The notes under the pieces: model-generated | What the model saw: only the letters and a program-made list of their open reading frames with translations | Database searches by the model: none | Told to the model about the DNA's origin: nothing | Origin: Scandinavium vulneris_A | Lineage (GTDB): Bacteria > Pseudomonadota > Gammaproteobacteria > Enterobacterales > Enterobacteriaceae | Length of the DNA: 64,000 nucleotides | Assembly: GCA_046518185.1 (NCBI GenBank) | Contig: JBKGRZ010000003.1 | Span: forward strand, 1-64,000 | Reading direction: 5' to 3' | In this document: positions 52,253 through 61,776 of the stretch, one piece after another | Position numbering within the stretch: position 1 is the first letter of the stretch | How the letters are laid out: every line of letters starts with the position of its first letter | Position numbers and translations under genes: made by a program

Positions 52253-54460
52253 TTAGAAACGGAAGGTGGCAGTGGCCACAACCTGACGCTCGGATCCCCA
52301 GTAGCACGCATATTCGCTGTAGCAGCTGGAAACGTATTCACGATCGAACAGATTGGTGACGTTCACCCCCACCGACGATCCCGGCAGACCGAAACGTGCC
52401 AGATCGTATTTCACGGTGGCATCCATCAGCGCATAGCCCGCCACGTTGAACGATTGATACGCTTTCGGCGAGTTGGCTGAATAGTAGCTGACGGTGTTGC
52501 CAATATAGCGTCCGCCCGCCCCGATCGTCAGACCACTCAGCGCCGTTTCGTGGAAGGTATAATCCGCCCACAGTGACGCCATGTTACGTGGGATCTCTGC
52601 CGGACGTTTGCCTTCATACCAGGTGTCCTGGGTGTATTTCGCATCGGTGAAGGTGTAAGACGCCGTCACGTTGACGTTGGCATTCACCGCCGCCTTCGCT
52701 TCCAGCTCTACGCCACGGGAGCGAATCTCACCCCCCTGAACGCTAAAGCCGCTGGTTGGCGCACTCGGATCTGCCGTCAGGTTGCCATCTTTGGTCAACT
52801 GATACACCGCCGCCGTGACCACCACTGGCATGTCTTTCGGCACGTACTTCACGCCCGCTTCGTACTGCTTGCCGTTAGACGGGTTGAACGGTTTGCCATT
52901 CATCGTGGCACCGGAAATCGGCTCGAAGGATTCACTGTAACTGAAGTACGGAGAAATCCCGTTATCAAACAGATAGTTCAGGCCGCCGCGCCAGGTGAAC
53001 TGATGGTCGTTAACTTCAGCAGTGGTGTTCGACGAACGGGTCAGAGTCGACGTTTTAGCGAAGTCATAACGCCCGCCCAGGGTCAGTACCCACTTATCCC
53101 ATTCCGCCTGATCCTGCACATACAGACCGGTCTGTTCCTGACGGTTCAGCACCGCATACGGGAAGGTCACGTTGATATTCGGATCGCCGTACTGCGGATT
53201 ATCCATGCTGATAGGATCGGCTGAACCGTAGTCAGCATCAACATCATTGCGCATCCGCATATAGTCCACACCGGTCAACAGCGTGTGATCCACGTCGCCA
53301 GTGGCGAATTTGGATTGCAGCTGGTTATCCACGGTGAAGCTATTCATGTTCTCATCTGAACGGACATAGGCGCGGCTTATCTGCCCTGGCGCAATATAGC
53401 CATTGCCATACACTGAGCGGTACAGCGTGTTCACTTCGGCATAGCGCAAATTCTGACGCACGGTGAAGGTGTCATTAAACTCGTGGGCGAAGCTGTAGCC
53501 CACCATCTTCTGGCGGCGGGACATCTTGTTATCCGGGTCGCCTTCGTTGAAGTCGGTTGGCAGCTTATGTGCTTTGCCATTGGCATCATAATACGGCACG
53601 ACCGTCCCTTCACGCGGCAGCCAGCCGTAGTAACCTGCATCCGGATCGCTCTGGAAGTTGCTCAGGAAGGTGAAGTCCGTTTTATCATCCGGGCGCCAGC
53701 TGAACGACGGCGCAATGGCGTAGCGGGTTGATTTCACCATTTCCTGCTGCGCGTTTTGACTGCGGCCCAGACCGGTCAGGCGATAAGACCACACGCCGTC
53801 ATCGTCAATCGCATCGCTGAAGTCAAACCCGGTCTGCCACAGATTGTCGGTGCCCATTTTGAACTGGATTTCACGTAGCGGTTCAGTGGTCGGGCGCTTA
53901 CTGACCATGCTGACGATACCGCCAGGGTTACTTTTTCCGTACAGTACGGAAACCGGACCGCGCATCACTTCTACGCGTTCCAGGAAATACGGATCCATCG
54001 ACATTTCAGAGTAGTTATCACCCTGCAGCTTCATGCCGTCGAGGTACTGGTTGGTATTAACCGTTGTAGAAGTGGTGAAACCGCGAATGGAAACCACATC
54101 ATAAGTCGTTGAGCTGCCACGCGTAGAGAATACGCCCGGTGTATAGGCCAGCGCTTCTTTCACCGTCGTGGGCTGCTTCATGTCCATTTCGGCACGTGTC
54201 ACCACCGAAATAGACTGCGGCGTCTTTTCAATCGGCGTGTCAGTTTTGGTCGCTGTCGCAGAATGTTTCGCCGCGATGGTTGCCGCCGGGCCCCACGCGC
54301 TTTCCTGTGCGACCGGGGCGGCCGTCACGGTGATGGTTTCTTCTTTCGGTGGGGTTGCTGCCTGTACGCTGACAGACATGCCGCTGACCGCTGTGGCTAC
54401 TACCAGTGCGAGCTTGCGCACGGAGGTATTGATTGGCTGAGCAGTGTTAGGACGCGCCAT
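52253..54460 (-). CDS. fhuA: TonB-dependent ferrichrome receptor FhuA
   Basis: FhuA is the outer-membrane receptor for ferrichrome; in E. coli it also serves phages T1, T5 and phi80, colicin M and microcin J25. The 735-residue precursor has a signal peptide (about 1-34, ending VQA), a TonB box (EETITVTA), the plug domain (to about residue 195) and a 22-strand barrel ending in a C-terminal Phe. It is about 12 residues shorter than E. coli FhuA. The outer loops differ most, so phage and colicin binding may differ. It heads fhuACDB behind a Fur box. Confidence 0.95.
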   Translation of the reverse strand: MARPNTAQPINTSVRKLALVVATAVSGMSVSVQAATPPKEETITVTAAPVAQESAWGPAATIAAKHSATATKTDTPIEKTPQSISVVTRAEMDMKQPTTVKEALAYTPGVFSTRGSSTTYDVVSIRGFTTSTTVNTNQYLDGMKLQGDNYSEMSMDPYFLERVEVMRGPVSVLYGKSNPGGIVSMVSKRPTTEPLREIQFKMGTDNLWQTGFDFSDAIDDDGVWSYRLTGLGRSQNAQQEMVKSTRYAIAPSFSWRPDDKTDFTFLSNFQSDPDAGYYGWLPREGTVVPYYDANGKAHKLPTDFNEGDPDNKMSRRQKMVGYSFAHEFNDTFTVRQNLRYAEVNTLYRSVYGNGYIAPGQISRAYVRSDENMNSFTVDNQLQSKFATGDVDHTLLTGVDYMRMRNDVDADYGSADPISMDNPQYGDPNINVTFPYAVLNRQEQTGLYVQDQAEWDKWVLTLGGRYDFAKTSTLTRSSNTTAEVNDHQFTWRGGLNYLFDNGISPYFSYSESFEPISGATMNGKPFNPSNGKQYEAGVKYVPKDMPVVVTAAVYQLTKDGNLTADPSAPTSGFSVQGGEIRSRGVELEAKAAVNANVNVTASYTFTDAKYTQDTWYEGKRPAEIPRNMASLWADYTFHETALSGLTIGAGGRYIGNTVSYYSANSPKAYQSFNVAGYALMDATVKYDLARFGLPGSSVGVNVTNLFDREYVSSCYSEYACYWGSERQVVATATFRF

Positions 54461-54487
54461 GAGTCTTCTCTGATGATATTGAGTGAA

Positions 54488-54516
54488 TGATAACGTAAAC
54501 GAGAATTATTATTATG
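54488..54516 (-). promoter_or_regulatory. Fur box upstream of fhuA
   Basis: On the minus strand CATAATAATAATTCTCGTTT, running on to TACGTTATCA, matches the A/T-rich repeat that Fur-Fe(II) binds ahead of E. coli fhuA. The gene should be repressed when iron is plentiful. It begins 28 bases before the fhuA ATG. Confidence 0.75.
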
Positions 54517-54640
54517 CCGCAGAATAATAGGCGAAACGCGGAAGGCATAGCAAGCGGAATACGCCCCTACCAGAATTGAGGGTTTAAAAAATAACCTGAT
54601 GGTAAGTAGGGAGTTAAGAGAAGGTTAAAACGAGGTTCAA

Positions 54641-54671
54641 ATAAAACCCCTCACCCGGTTGGGTGAGGGGT
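54641..54671 (-). terminator. terminator after mrcB
   Basis: On the minus strand ACCCCTCACCC/GGGTGAGGGGT is a perfect 11-bp stem with a four-base loop, then TTTTATTT. It starts six bases after the mrcB stop and separates mrcB from fhuA. Confidence 0.85.
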
Positions 54672-54677
54672 AAGGTC

Positions 54678-57218
54678 TTAGTTACCGCCAAACATATCTT
54701 TAATCCAGCCCGCTACACCGTCGCTTTTTTCCTGCTGCGCAGGTTGCTGCTGCTGTTGCGGTTGCTGTTGTTGCGGCTGCTGCTGCGTTGAGCCGCCGAA
54801 CGGATTCGCGTCCTGCTGCTGTTGCTGCATCGCCTGGCTCTGCTGGCAGAGCTGCTCCGGATCGGTGGTCCAGACCGGAAGCTGGCGCATACCGCCACCG
54901 CCGCAAATAAAGTTACCGTTTTCGTCGACGCCCATATTGACGATATCTTCCGGCGGGGTCAGATCCAGTGGGATCGGCGACTCGTTAGCAAGATAGCGCT
55001 GGTAAATGGACATCGCACCGCTGGCTCCGTACAGCTTGGTCGGCTGATTGTTATCGCGACCGACCCAGGTGATTACCACTTCACGTCCGTCAACCCCGGC
55101 AAACCAGGTATCGACGTTGTTGTTAGTGGTCCCGGTTTTCCCCGCCAGATGCAGGTTCGGGTACTTGGCCCCCAGTTGGCGACCCGTACCACGCTGTACA
55201 ACCTGCTGCATGGTCCACAGCGTCATGTACGCCGCCTGAGCCGGAACAGCACGTTCAGCCTGCGGATAGCTCTGGTACAGCACGGTGCCATCTTCAGCAA
55301 TCACCGAACGCAGCGCGGACAGCGGCGCACGGTTACCACCGCTGGCGATAGTCTGGAACGCCTGCGCCACTTCGATTGGCGTCAGGTTCAGCGCACCCAG
55401 AATCATCGCCGGAACCGGATGCAGCTGGTCTTTCGGCACCCCCAGTTTCTGCCAGGTATCGGTGATCGCCGGTAAGCCCAGCGCCATCCCGAGGTTAACC
55501 GTCGGCACGTTCATCGAACGGGTCAACGCGTCCACCAACATTACCTGACCACTAAAGCGCTTATCATCGTTCTGCGGCGACCATGTCTGGCCGTTCGACA
55601 GATGAATGGTGACCGGTGCATCGGCAATCCAGGTGTTCAGGCGATAAGTATTCGCCTGACTCAGCGCGGTCAGATAGGTCGCCGGTTTTGCCAGAGAACC
55701 AATCGAACGACGCGCCTGCATCGCGCGGTTATAGCCCGCATATTGCGGTTCAGCGCCACCAACCATGGCCCGTACTTCGCCGGTCATGCGGTCGACAATG
55801 ACCATCGCGGTTTCAAGATCGTTCAGCTTGCGCTGTTTCTTGAGCACCGGAATGCCTTCAGTAGCGGCTTTTTCGGCGGCATCCTGAGCAACGGAATCGA
55901 AGGTGGTAAAGATTTTCACACCGGAAAGATCTTTCACTTTATCGCCGAGCTTAGCCTGCAACTCCTGACGCACCATCTGCATAAACGCGGGCTGCGGTGA
56001 AATGACGCCGCCGCGCGGCTGCACACCCAGAGGGCGCGCGCTCAGCATGTCGTACAGCTCCTGATCGATAACATTCTGCTGTTGCAGCAGACGCAGGACC
56101 AGGTTACGACGCTCCAGCGCCAGTTTCGGGTTACGCCACGGGTTATAGATAGACGCGCCTTTCACCATGCCCACCAGCAACGCCTGCTGGTCGAGACTCA
56201 GCTCTTCCACCGGACGACCAAAGTAGTACAGGCTCGCCAGCGGGAAGCCGCGGATCTCGTTGTCACCGCTCTGACCGAGGTAGACCTCGTTCATGTACAG
56301 CTCAAGAATCCTGTCTTTGCTGTAGCGGGCGTCCATGATCAGCGCCATGTACGCTTCGTTGGCTTTACGCCAGTATGAGCGTTCGCTGGAGAGGAACAGG
56401 TTTTTCACCAGCTGCTGGGTCAGGGTACTTGCGCCCTGCACCGTGCGGCCCGCCATCAGGTTCGCCAGCACAGCACGACCCATCGAGTAGAAGCTGATCC
56501 CATCATGCTCGTAGAAATGACGGTCTTCGGTGGCAATCAGCGTGTCGATCAGCAGATCCGGGAAACCGCTGCGTGGCACAAACAAACGCTGCTCACCGTT
56601 CGGCGACGACATCATGGTTATCAGACGCGGATCAAGACGGAAGAAACCGAACTGGCGGTTGTTCTCCATATTCGTGATGGAGTCCAGATGATCGCCATCA
56701 AAGGTCAGACGCGCACGCACCTGCCCTTCTTTACTGTCCGGGAAATCAAACGGACGACGAATCATCTCGATGCTATTGGCCTGCACGGTAAACTCGCCTG
56801 GACGGGTCATCGCCGTCACCTGGCGGTACTGCGTGGCCGTCAGCAGGCGCACCATCTCGTTCTTGCTGACCGGCATATCCGGTTCGAGGTTCACCATCCG
56901 ACCGTAGACCGCCGCGGGCAGTTGCCACACTTTACCGTCAATACGGGCGCGGATTTTCTGGTCCAGATAGACGCCATAGATGGCCATCAGTACCGCAAAG
57001 ACGATACCGATTTTTACCAGCAGCCAGAACCAGCCGTACTTGCGACGCGGCTTCTTGCCCTTACCTTTTCCATTACGCGGCATCGGCTCTTCATCCTCAT
57101 CTTCGTAATCATCGTCGTCGTACTCTTCGTCCCTGAGACGACGACGGCTAACCTTTTGCTTAGCCGGACGTGCAGGCTTGCCTTTACGTCCAATCGGCTC
57201 GCGGTCATTCCCCGCCAT
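54678..57218 (-). CDS. mrcB: bifunctional penicillin-binding protein 1b
   Basis: PBP1b polymerises and crosslinks peptidoglycan, with LpoB as activator. The 846-residue protein has a basic/acidic cytoplasmic tail, one membrane helix (about residues 65-87), the UB2H domain that binds LpoB, the GT51 domain (TEDRHFYEHDG, then QGASTLTQQ), and the transpeptidase with SLAK (Ser in RRSIGSLAKP) and KTGTT motifs. Met46 (MPRNGKGKG) equals the internal start that gives the short PBP1b form in E. coli. The C-terminus is a Gln-rich low-complexity tail, more Gln-rich than in K-12. Confidence 0.97.
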   Translation of the reverse strand: MAGNDREPIGRKGKPARPAKQKVSRRRLRDEEYDDDDYEDEDEEPMPRNGKGKGKKPRRKYGWFWLLVKIGIVFAVLMAIYGVYLDQKIRARIDGKVWQLPAAVYGRMVNLEPDMPVSKNEMVRLLTATQYRQVTAMTRPGEFTVQANSIEMIRRPFDFPDSKEGQVRARLTFDGDHLDSITNMENNRQFGFFRLDPRLITMMSSPNGEQRLFVPRSGFPDLLIDTLIATEDRHFYEHDGISFYSMGRAVLANLMAGRTVQGASTLTQQLVKNLFLSSERSYWRKANEAYMALIMDARYSKDRILELYMNEVYLGQSGDNEIRGFPLASLYYFGRPVEELSLDQQALLVGMVKGASIYNPWRNPKLALERRNLVLRLLQQQNVIDQELYDMLSARPLGVQPRGGVISPQPAFMQMVRQELQAKLGDKVKDLSGVKIFTTFDSVAQDAAEKAATEGIPVLKKQRKLNDLETAMVIVDRMTGEVRAMVGGAEPQYAGYNRAMQARRSIGSLAKPATYLTALSQANTYRLNTWIADAPVTIHLSNGQTWSPQNDDKRFSGQVMLVDALTRSMNVPTVNLGMALGLPAITDTWQKLGVPKDQLHPVPAMILGALNLTPIEVAQAFQTIASGGNRAPLSALRSVIAEDGTVLYQSYPQAERAVPAQAAYMTLWTMQQVVQRGTGRQLGAKYPNLHLAGKTGTTNNNVDTWFAGVDGREVVITWVGRDNNQPTKLYGASGAMSIYQRYLANESPIPLDLTPPEDIVNMGVDENGNFICGGGGMRQLPVWTTDPEQLCQQSQAMQQQQQDANPFGGSTQQQPQQQQPQQQQQPAQQEKSDGVAGWIKDMFGGN

Positions 57219-57332
57219 ACTTTTTCTCCGCTAAATTCAGGCGTAAGCGCCTGATTCTCTTTTCTTTCACGCGATGTTGAAAGAAGAAATCTCTCAAATT
57301 TACTGTTTGTGCCCTCTCCTTTTCGGGAGAGT

Positions 57333-59762
57333 TTACGAATACTTCTTCGTGCGTCGGGTTGGCGCGGTGTTGGCCGGATCGTCAGGCCAGACATGTTTCG
57401 GGTAACGCCCTTTCATCTCTTTTTGCACTTCGCGGTACGCGCCTGCCCAAAACGCGCTCAAATCGCGCGTGATTTGCAGCGGCCTTTGTGCCGGAGACAA
57501 CAGCTCCAGCACCAGCGCCACGCGGCCCTCAGCGATAGTCGGCGTAGTCGCCTCGCCGAACATTTCCTGCATTCGCACCGACAGTACCGGCGGATTATCC
57601 GCATCGTAACGCAGCGCAATCCGGCTTCCGGTGGGCACAGTGTAATGCGTGGGTAACGAACTCACCAGACGTTGTCGCAATGACCACGGCAACAGCCCCT
57701 GTAATGCGTCGGTGACATTCAGCGCCTTCAAGGCTTTAAGCGAATGGACGCCGCTCATGTGCGGCAGCAGCCAGCTTTCCAGCCCGGCCAGCAGCGCCTC
57801 ATCATCGACCGCAGGCCACGCCTCTTCCGGCAGCCAGCGCGCGGCGCACTGAATACGCAAGCGTAGCTGCTCCGCCTCCGGCGTCCAGTTGAGAATGCTC
57901 AGACCTTTGTCCCGAATACCGTTCAGCATTGCCTGATGCAGTTCGTCTTCCGACGGTTTCGCCAGCGGCTGAACCTTCACCGTCAACTGGCCGATACGGC
58001 TCCGCCGCCAGGCTTTCAACGTCCCCTGCTGTTCATCCCATTCGATGGTGTCGGACTGGGTCAGAAGCTGGGGACATTCTGCCACCAGCGCGTCGATATC
58101 CAACGCCATCGCCTGCAAAATTCGGGCATCGGGCGACTGGCTGCCCTGTAACAACAGCGGCGCTATCAGCCATTCGTGCCGCCCCAACGCGTCGTCGGCA
58201 TCCAGCATCGCGCCCATGCCGTTCGCCAGTTGATAGCGTCCTTCCTGGCCGCGACGGCGGGCAATGCGATCGGCAAAACCCTGAACCAGTAAGACACTGA
58301 TGCGCCCGGCATCCGGCGTCCCAGCAGGCATGCCCAGCCGCTGGATAAGCGCCCTGGCGCGCTGCTGCCAGTTGGGCTGATTACGCGAAAACGCCATGTT
58401 CAGGTCAGCATTACCGCCGCGCGGAGGTTCTTCCAGAACGGCGGCCAGCTTCGCCGCCGTCGCCACGTCGTCCGGTGTTTTAGCGGCTACCAGCATCGCC
58501 GCCAGACGCGGATCGTTGCCAAGCGTCGCCATTTTCTGGCCCTGCGCCGTGAGCTGTTTGCCATCGTACGCACCTAACTGGGTCAGCAAGCTACGGGCGG
58601 CCGCCAGATGGATGGCGGGCGGTTGATCCAGCCAGCTCAGCTGCGCCGGATCCTGACATCCCCACTGCAACAGTTCGAGCATCAGCCCGCCCAGGTCGCT
58701 TTGCAGAATTTCCGCTTCGCCCTGCGTCGCGGCGCGTTCGGCCTGCTCTTTCCCCAGCAGATGCAAACAAATCCCCGGCTCCAGACGCCCGGCGCGGCCC
58801 GCTCGTTGGGTCATCGACGCCTGGCTCACGCGCTGAGTTATCAGACGCGTCAGGCCGGTTCGCGGGTCAAAACGCGCCACGCGCTCCTGGGCACAGTCGA
58901 CCACCAGCCGGATGCCTTCGATGGTCAGACTGGTCTCGGCAATATTGGTCGCCAGTACCACTTTTCGAGTGCCCTTTTCCGCCGGAAGAATCGCTTTGCG
59001 CTGGTCGTTTAACGATAACGCCCCGTACAGCGGACAGAGCACCACGTCGGGGCCGACGCGCGAGGCCAGCTGCTCCTGCACGCGCTGGATTTCACCCACG
59101 CCGGGTAAAAACAGCAGCAGTGAGCCGGGTTCATTGCGCAACAGTTCGGCGGTCGCCATCGCCACCGCTTCGTCAAAGCGCTGATGGGCCGGGAGCGCCT
59201 GATAGCGGCGTTCAACCGGATAGGCCCGGCCTTCGGAGGCAATCACCGGCGCGTCAGGCAGCAGGGTTTGCAGGCGTGCGTTATCCAGCGTCGCCGACAT
59301 AATTAATAGTTTTAAATCGTCGCGTAACCCCTGCTGAACATCGAGCAGCAGCGCCAGCGCCAAATCCGCCTGCAGGCTGCGCTCATGAAATTCATCGAGG
59401 ATAACCAGCCCGACGCCGCTCAGTTCAGGATCGCGCTGGAGAGTACGGGCCAGGATGCCCTCGGTCACCACCTCAAGGCGGGTGTTTTTACCAACGCAGG
59501 TTTCGGCCCGCATCCGATAGCCGACGGTCTTGCCCGGTTTTTCGTTCAGCAGTTCCGCCAGCCGCTGAGCAACGTTCCGCGCCGCCAGCCTGCGCGGTTC
59601 CAGCAGAATAATTTTGCCTTCAATGCTCCCCGCGTGCAGGATTTGCAACGGTAGCCAGGTGGATTTACCGGCACCGGTGGGTGCGTTCAACAGCACCTGC
59701 GGCGCGGCATTCAGCGCCTGAATAAGTTCGGGAAGGACAACGGCGACCGGCAATGACGACAC
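57333..59762 (-). CDS. hrpB: ATP-dependent helicase HrpB
   Basis: HrpB is a DEAH-type superfamily 2 helicase of unclear role. The 809-residue protein has Walker A APTGAGKST (about 26-34), the motif DEFH (in LDEFHERSLQ near 125), SAT motif MSATLD, the C-terminal helicase motif with QRAGRAGR near 320, and the HrpB-specific C-terminal domain ending TRRTKKYS. The start is GTG at 59762, giving MSSLPVA as in E. coli. It is divergent from thpR. Confidence 0.95.
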   Translation of the reverse strand: MSSLPVAVVLPELIQALNAAPQVLLNAPTGAGKSTWLPLQILHAGSIEGKIILLEPRRLAARNVAQRLAELLNEKPGKTVGYRMRAETCVGKNTRLEVVTEGILARTLQRDPELSGVGLVILDEFHERSLQADLALALLLDVQQGLRDDLKLLIMSATLDNARLQTLLPDAPVIASEGRAYPVERRYQALPAHQRFDEAVAMATAELLRNEPGSLLLFLPGVGEIQRVQEQLASRVGPDVVLCPLYGALSLNDQRKAILPAEKGTRKVVLATNIAETSLTIEGIRLVVDCAQERVARFDPRTGLTRLITQRVSQASMTQRAGRAGRLEPGICLHLLGKEQAERAATQGEAEILQSDLGGLMLELLQWGCQDPAQLSWLDQPPAIHLAAARSLLTQLGAYDGKQLTAQGQKMATLGNDPRLAAMLVAAKTPDDVATAAKLAAVLEEPPRGGNADLNMAFSRNQPNWQQRARALIQRLGMPAGTPDAGRISVLLVQGFADRIARRRGQEGRYQLANGMGAMLDADDALGRHEWLIAPLLLQGSQSPDARILQAMALDIDALVAECPQLLTQSDTIEWDEQQGTLKAWRRSRIGQLTVKVQPLAKPSEDELHQAMLNGIRDKGLSILNWTPEAEQLRLRIQCAARWLPEEAWPAVDDEALLAGLESWLLPHMSGVHSLKALKALNVTDALQGLLPWSLRQRLVSSLPTHYTVPTGSRIALRYDADNPPVLSVRMQEMFGEATTPTIAEGRVALVLELLSPAQRPLQITRDLSAFWAGAYREVQKEMKGRYPKHVWPDDPANTAPTRRTKKYS

Positions 59763-59835
59763 AAAGGACTCCAGTGGGTGACTTTAAATGGCCCGGCATT
59801 GTAGCATTGCGCCAAATCATTACCGAGACCCTGGC

Positions 59836-60366
59836 ATGCCCGAACCCAAAAGACTGTTTTTCGCGCTTGAGCTCCCCGACGACGTTCAGCAACAGATCAT
59901 CCACTGGCGGGCCGCGAATTTTCCGCCCGACTGCGGACGCCCGATAGCCGCGGCGAATTTGCATCTGACGCTGGCGTTTCTCGGGGATGTCAGCGCGGAA
60001 AAACAGCGAGCGCTGGCGGCGATGGCTGGACGCATCCACCAGCCGGGTTTTACCCTGGATCTCAACGATGCCGGGCAATGGCTGCGTTCGCAGGTGGTGT
60101 GGCTCGGCCCGCGCCAGCCGCCGCGCGGTGTACTGCAGCTGGCCAATATGCTGCGATCGCAGGCCGCACGCAGCGGCTGCTACCAAAGCCCACAGCCGTT
60201 TCATCCCCATATCACGCTGCTGCGCAATACGGCTCATGCGGTGCCGATCCCCGCGCCGGGCTTTAGCTGGCAGGTACAAGTCAGCAGTTTCGCGCTATTC
60301 AGCTCTGAATATGCCCGGGGACGCACCCGTTATAGCCGCCTTGAGCGCTGGGCACTCAACGAATAA
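59836..60366 (+). CDS. thpR: RNA 2',3'-cyclic phosphodiesterase ThpR
   Basis: ThpR (LigT) is a 2H phosphoesterase; it opens 2',3'-cyclic phosphate ends and can join tRNA halves with 2'-5' bonds in vitro. The 176-residue protein has the two HxTx motifs HLTL (about residue 43) and HITL (about 130). I chose the ATG at 59836 (MPEPKRLFFAL), which gives the E. coli length. It shares a 73-base divergent gap with hrpB, and sfsA starts nine bases after its stop. Confidence 0.94.
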   Translation: MPEPKRLFFALELPDDVQQQIIHWRAANFPPDCGRPIAAANLHLTLAFLGDVSAEKQRALAAMAGRIHQPGFTLDLNDAGQWLRSQVVWLGPRQPPRGVLQLANMLRSQAARSGCYQSPQPFHPHITLLRNTAHAVPIPAPGFSWQVQVSSFALFSSEYARGRTRYSRLERWALNE

Positions 60367-60375
60367 AGGGAAATT

Positions 60376-61101
60376 ATGCAATTCTTACCACCGCTTAAAC
60401 CCGCCCGTCTGATCAAACGCTATAAGCGCTTTCTCGCCGATGTCGTGACTGCCGACGGGGAAGAATTTACCCTCCACTGCGCCAATACCGGAGCGATGAC
60501 CGGCTGCGCCACGCCGGGCGATACCGTCTGGTACTCCACGTCAGACAGCAAGGCGCGCAAATACCCGCATACCTGGGAAGTGACTGAGACCCAAACCGGG
60601 GCCTTTATTTGTGTTAACACGTTACGGGCCAATCAGCTGGTAAAAGAGGCTATCGAGTCAGAGGTTATTCCGGAACTGAAAGGCTATAGCGTCTTGAAAA
60701 GTGAAGTGAAATACGGTGAAGAGCGTAGCCGAATTGATTTCATGTTACAGGCAGACGATCGCCGTAACTGCTATATTGAAGTGAAATCGGTAACCTTAGC
60801 GGAAAGAGAGTATGGTTACTTCCCCGATGCAGTCACTGAACGGGGTCAGAAGCATTTGCGAGAGTTGATGGGCGTGGCGGCCTCAGGCGATCGTGCCGTG
60901 GTGTTATTTGCCGTACTTCACTCTGCCATTACCCGTTTTTCACCCGCGCGCCATATCGATCCAAAATACGCGCAGTTGTTGAATGAGGCACAAAAAAAGG
61001 GGGTTGAAATTCTGGCTTATAAAGCGGAACTTTCTGCCGATAATATCACTCTGAAAGAGCCATTGCCCGTGGTGCTATCACCGGTATCAATGGTTGAGTA
61101 A
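60376..61101 (+). CDS. sfsA: sugar fermentation stimulation protein SfsA
   Basis: SfsA was found in E. coli as a factor that raises maltose metabolism in a crp mutant; it binds nucleic acid without clear sequence specificity, and a nuclease-like fold has been suggested. The 241-residue protein shows the conserved NTGAMTGCATPG, SEVKYG..RSRIDF and CYIEVKSVTL motifs; the last two look like a PD-(D/E)XK active site. The C-terminus is about seven residues longer than in E. coli. It follows thpR and precedes dksA. Confidence 0.93.
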   Translation: MQFLPPLKPARLIKRYKRFLADVVTADGEEFTLHCANTGAMTGCATPGDTVWYSTSDSKARKYPHTWEVTETQTGAFICVNTLRANQLVKEAIESEVIPELKGYSVLKSEVKYGEERSRIDFMLQADDRRNCYIEVKSVTLAEREYGYFPDAVTERGQKHLRELMGVAASGDRAVVLFAVLHSAITRFSPARHIDPKYAQLLNEAQKKGVEILAYKAELSADNITLKEPLPVVLSPVSMVE

Positions 61102-61256
61102 TAAATGTGCTGGTCGCGTGCGCAAATACGCTTTTCCTCACAGGGTTGTCAAGTGTAACGTTTAGACAATTGCTATCCTGAAAAGCATCTGCTATTTATA
61201 GCGGCCTGATTTTTCCCCCACATGGGGATCGATAGTGCGTGTTAAGGAGAAGCAAC

Positions 61257-61712
61257 ATGCAAGAAGGGCAAATCCGTAAAACATCGTCCCTGAGTATTCT
61301 CGCCATCGCTGGGGTGGAGCCATACCAAGAGAAGCCGGGTGAAGAGTATATGAACGAAGCCCAGCTGTCTCACTTCAAGCGTATTCTTGAAGCGTGGCGT
61401 AACCAACTCAGGGATGAAGTTGATCGTACAGTGACTCATATGCAGGATGAAGCAGCGAACTTCCCGGACCCGGTGGACCGTGCCGCGCAGGAAGAAGAGT
61501 TTAGCCTCGAACTGCGTAACCGTGACCGCGAGCGTAAGCTGATCAAGAAGATCGAAAAAACGCTGAAGAAGGTCGAAGACGAAGATTTCGGCTACTGCGA
61601 ATCCTGCGGTGTTGAAATCGGTATCCGTCGTCTGGAAGCGCGTCCGACTGCCGACCTGTGCATCGACTGCAAAACGTTGGCGGAAATCCGCGAAAAGCAG
61701 ATGGCAGGCTAA
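61257..61712 (+). CDS. dksA: RNA polymerase-binding transcription factor DksA
   Basis: DksA enters the RNA polymerase secondary channel and with ppGpp lowers rRNA promoters (such as the rrn P1 at the left end of this window) and raises amino acid promoters. The 151-residue protein has the coiled coil with the tip Asp pair (PDPVDRA, Asp71 and Asp74 by alignment) and a C-terminal zinc finger CESC...CIDC. The ATG at 61257 with AAGGAG upstream gives the E. coli length. A terminator follows before gluQ. Confidence 0.97.
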   Translation: MQEGQIRKTSSLSILAIAGVEPYQEKPGEEYMNEAQLSHFKRILEAWRNQLRDEVDRTVTHMQDEAANFPDPVDRAAQEEEFSLELRNRDRERKLIKKIEKTLKKVEDEDFGYCESCGVEIGIRRLEARPTADLCIDCKTLAEIREKQMAG

Positions 61713-61739
61713 GTCATCCGATTCGCATAATACAATTCT

Positions 61740-61770
61740 GGCGGGAGCACTCTCCCGCCTTATTCTTTTT
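61740..61770 (+). terminator. terminator between dksA and gluQ
   Basis: GGCGGGAG/CTCCCGCC with a four-base loop (61740-61759) and TTATTCTTTTT follow the dksA stop. It ends only six bases before the gluQ ATG, so it should limit gluQ expression to read-through. A terminator in this place is also known in Shigella. Confidence 0.88.
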
Positions 61771-61776
61771 AGCAAT

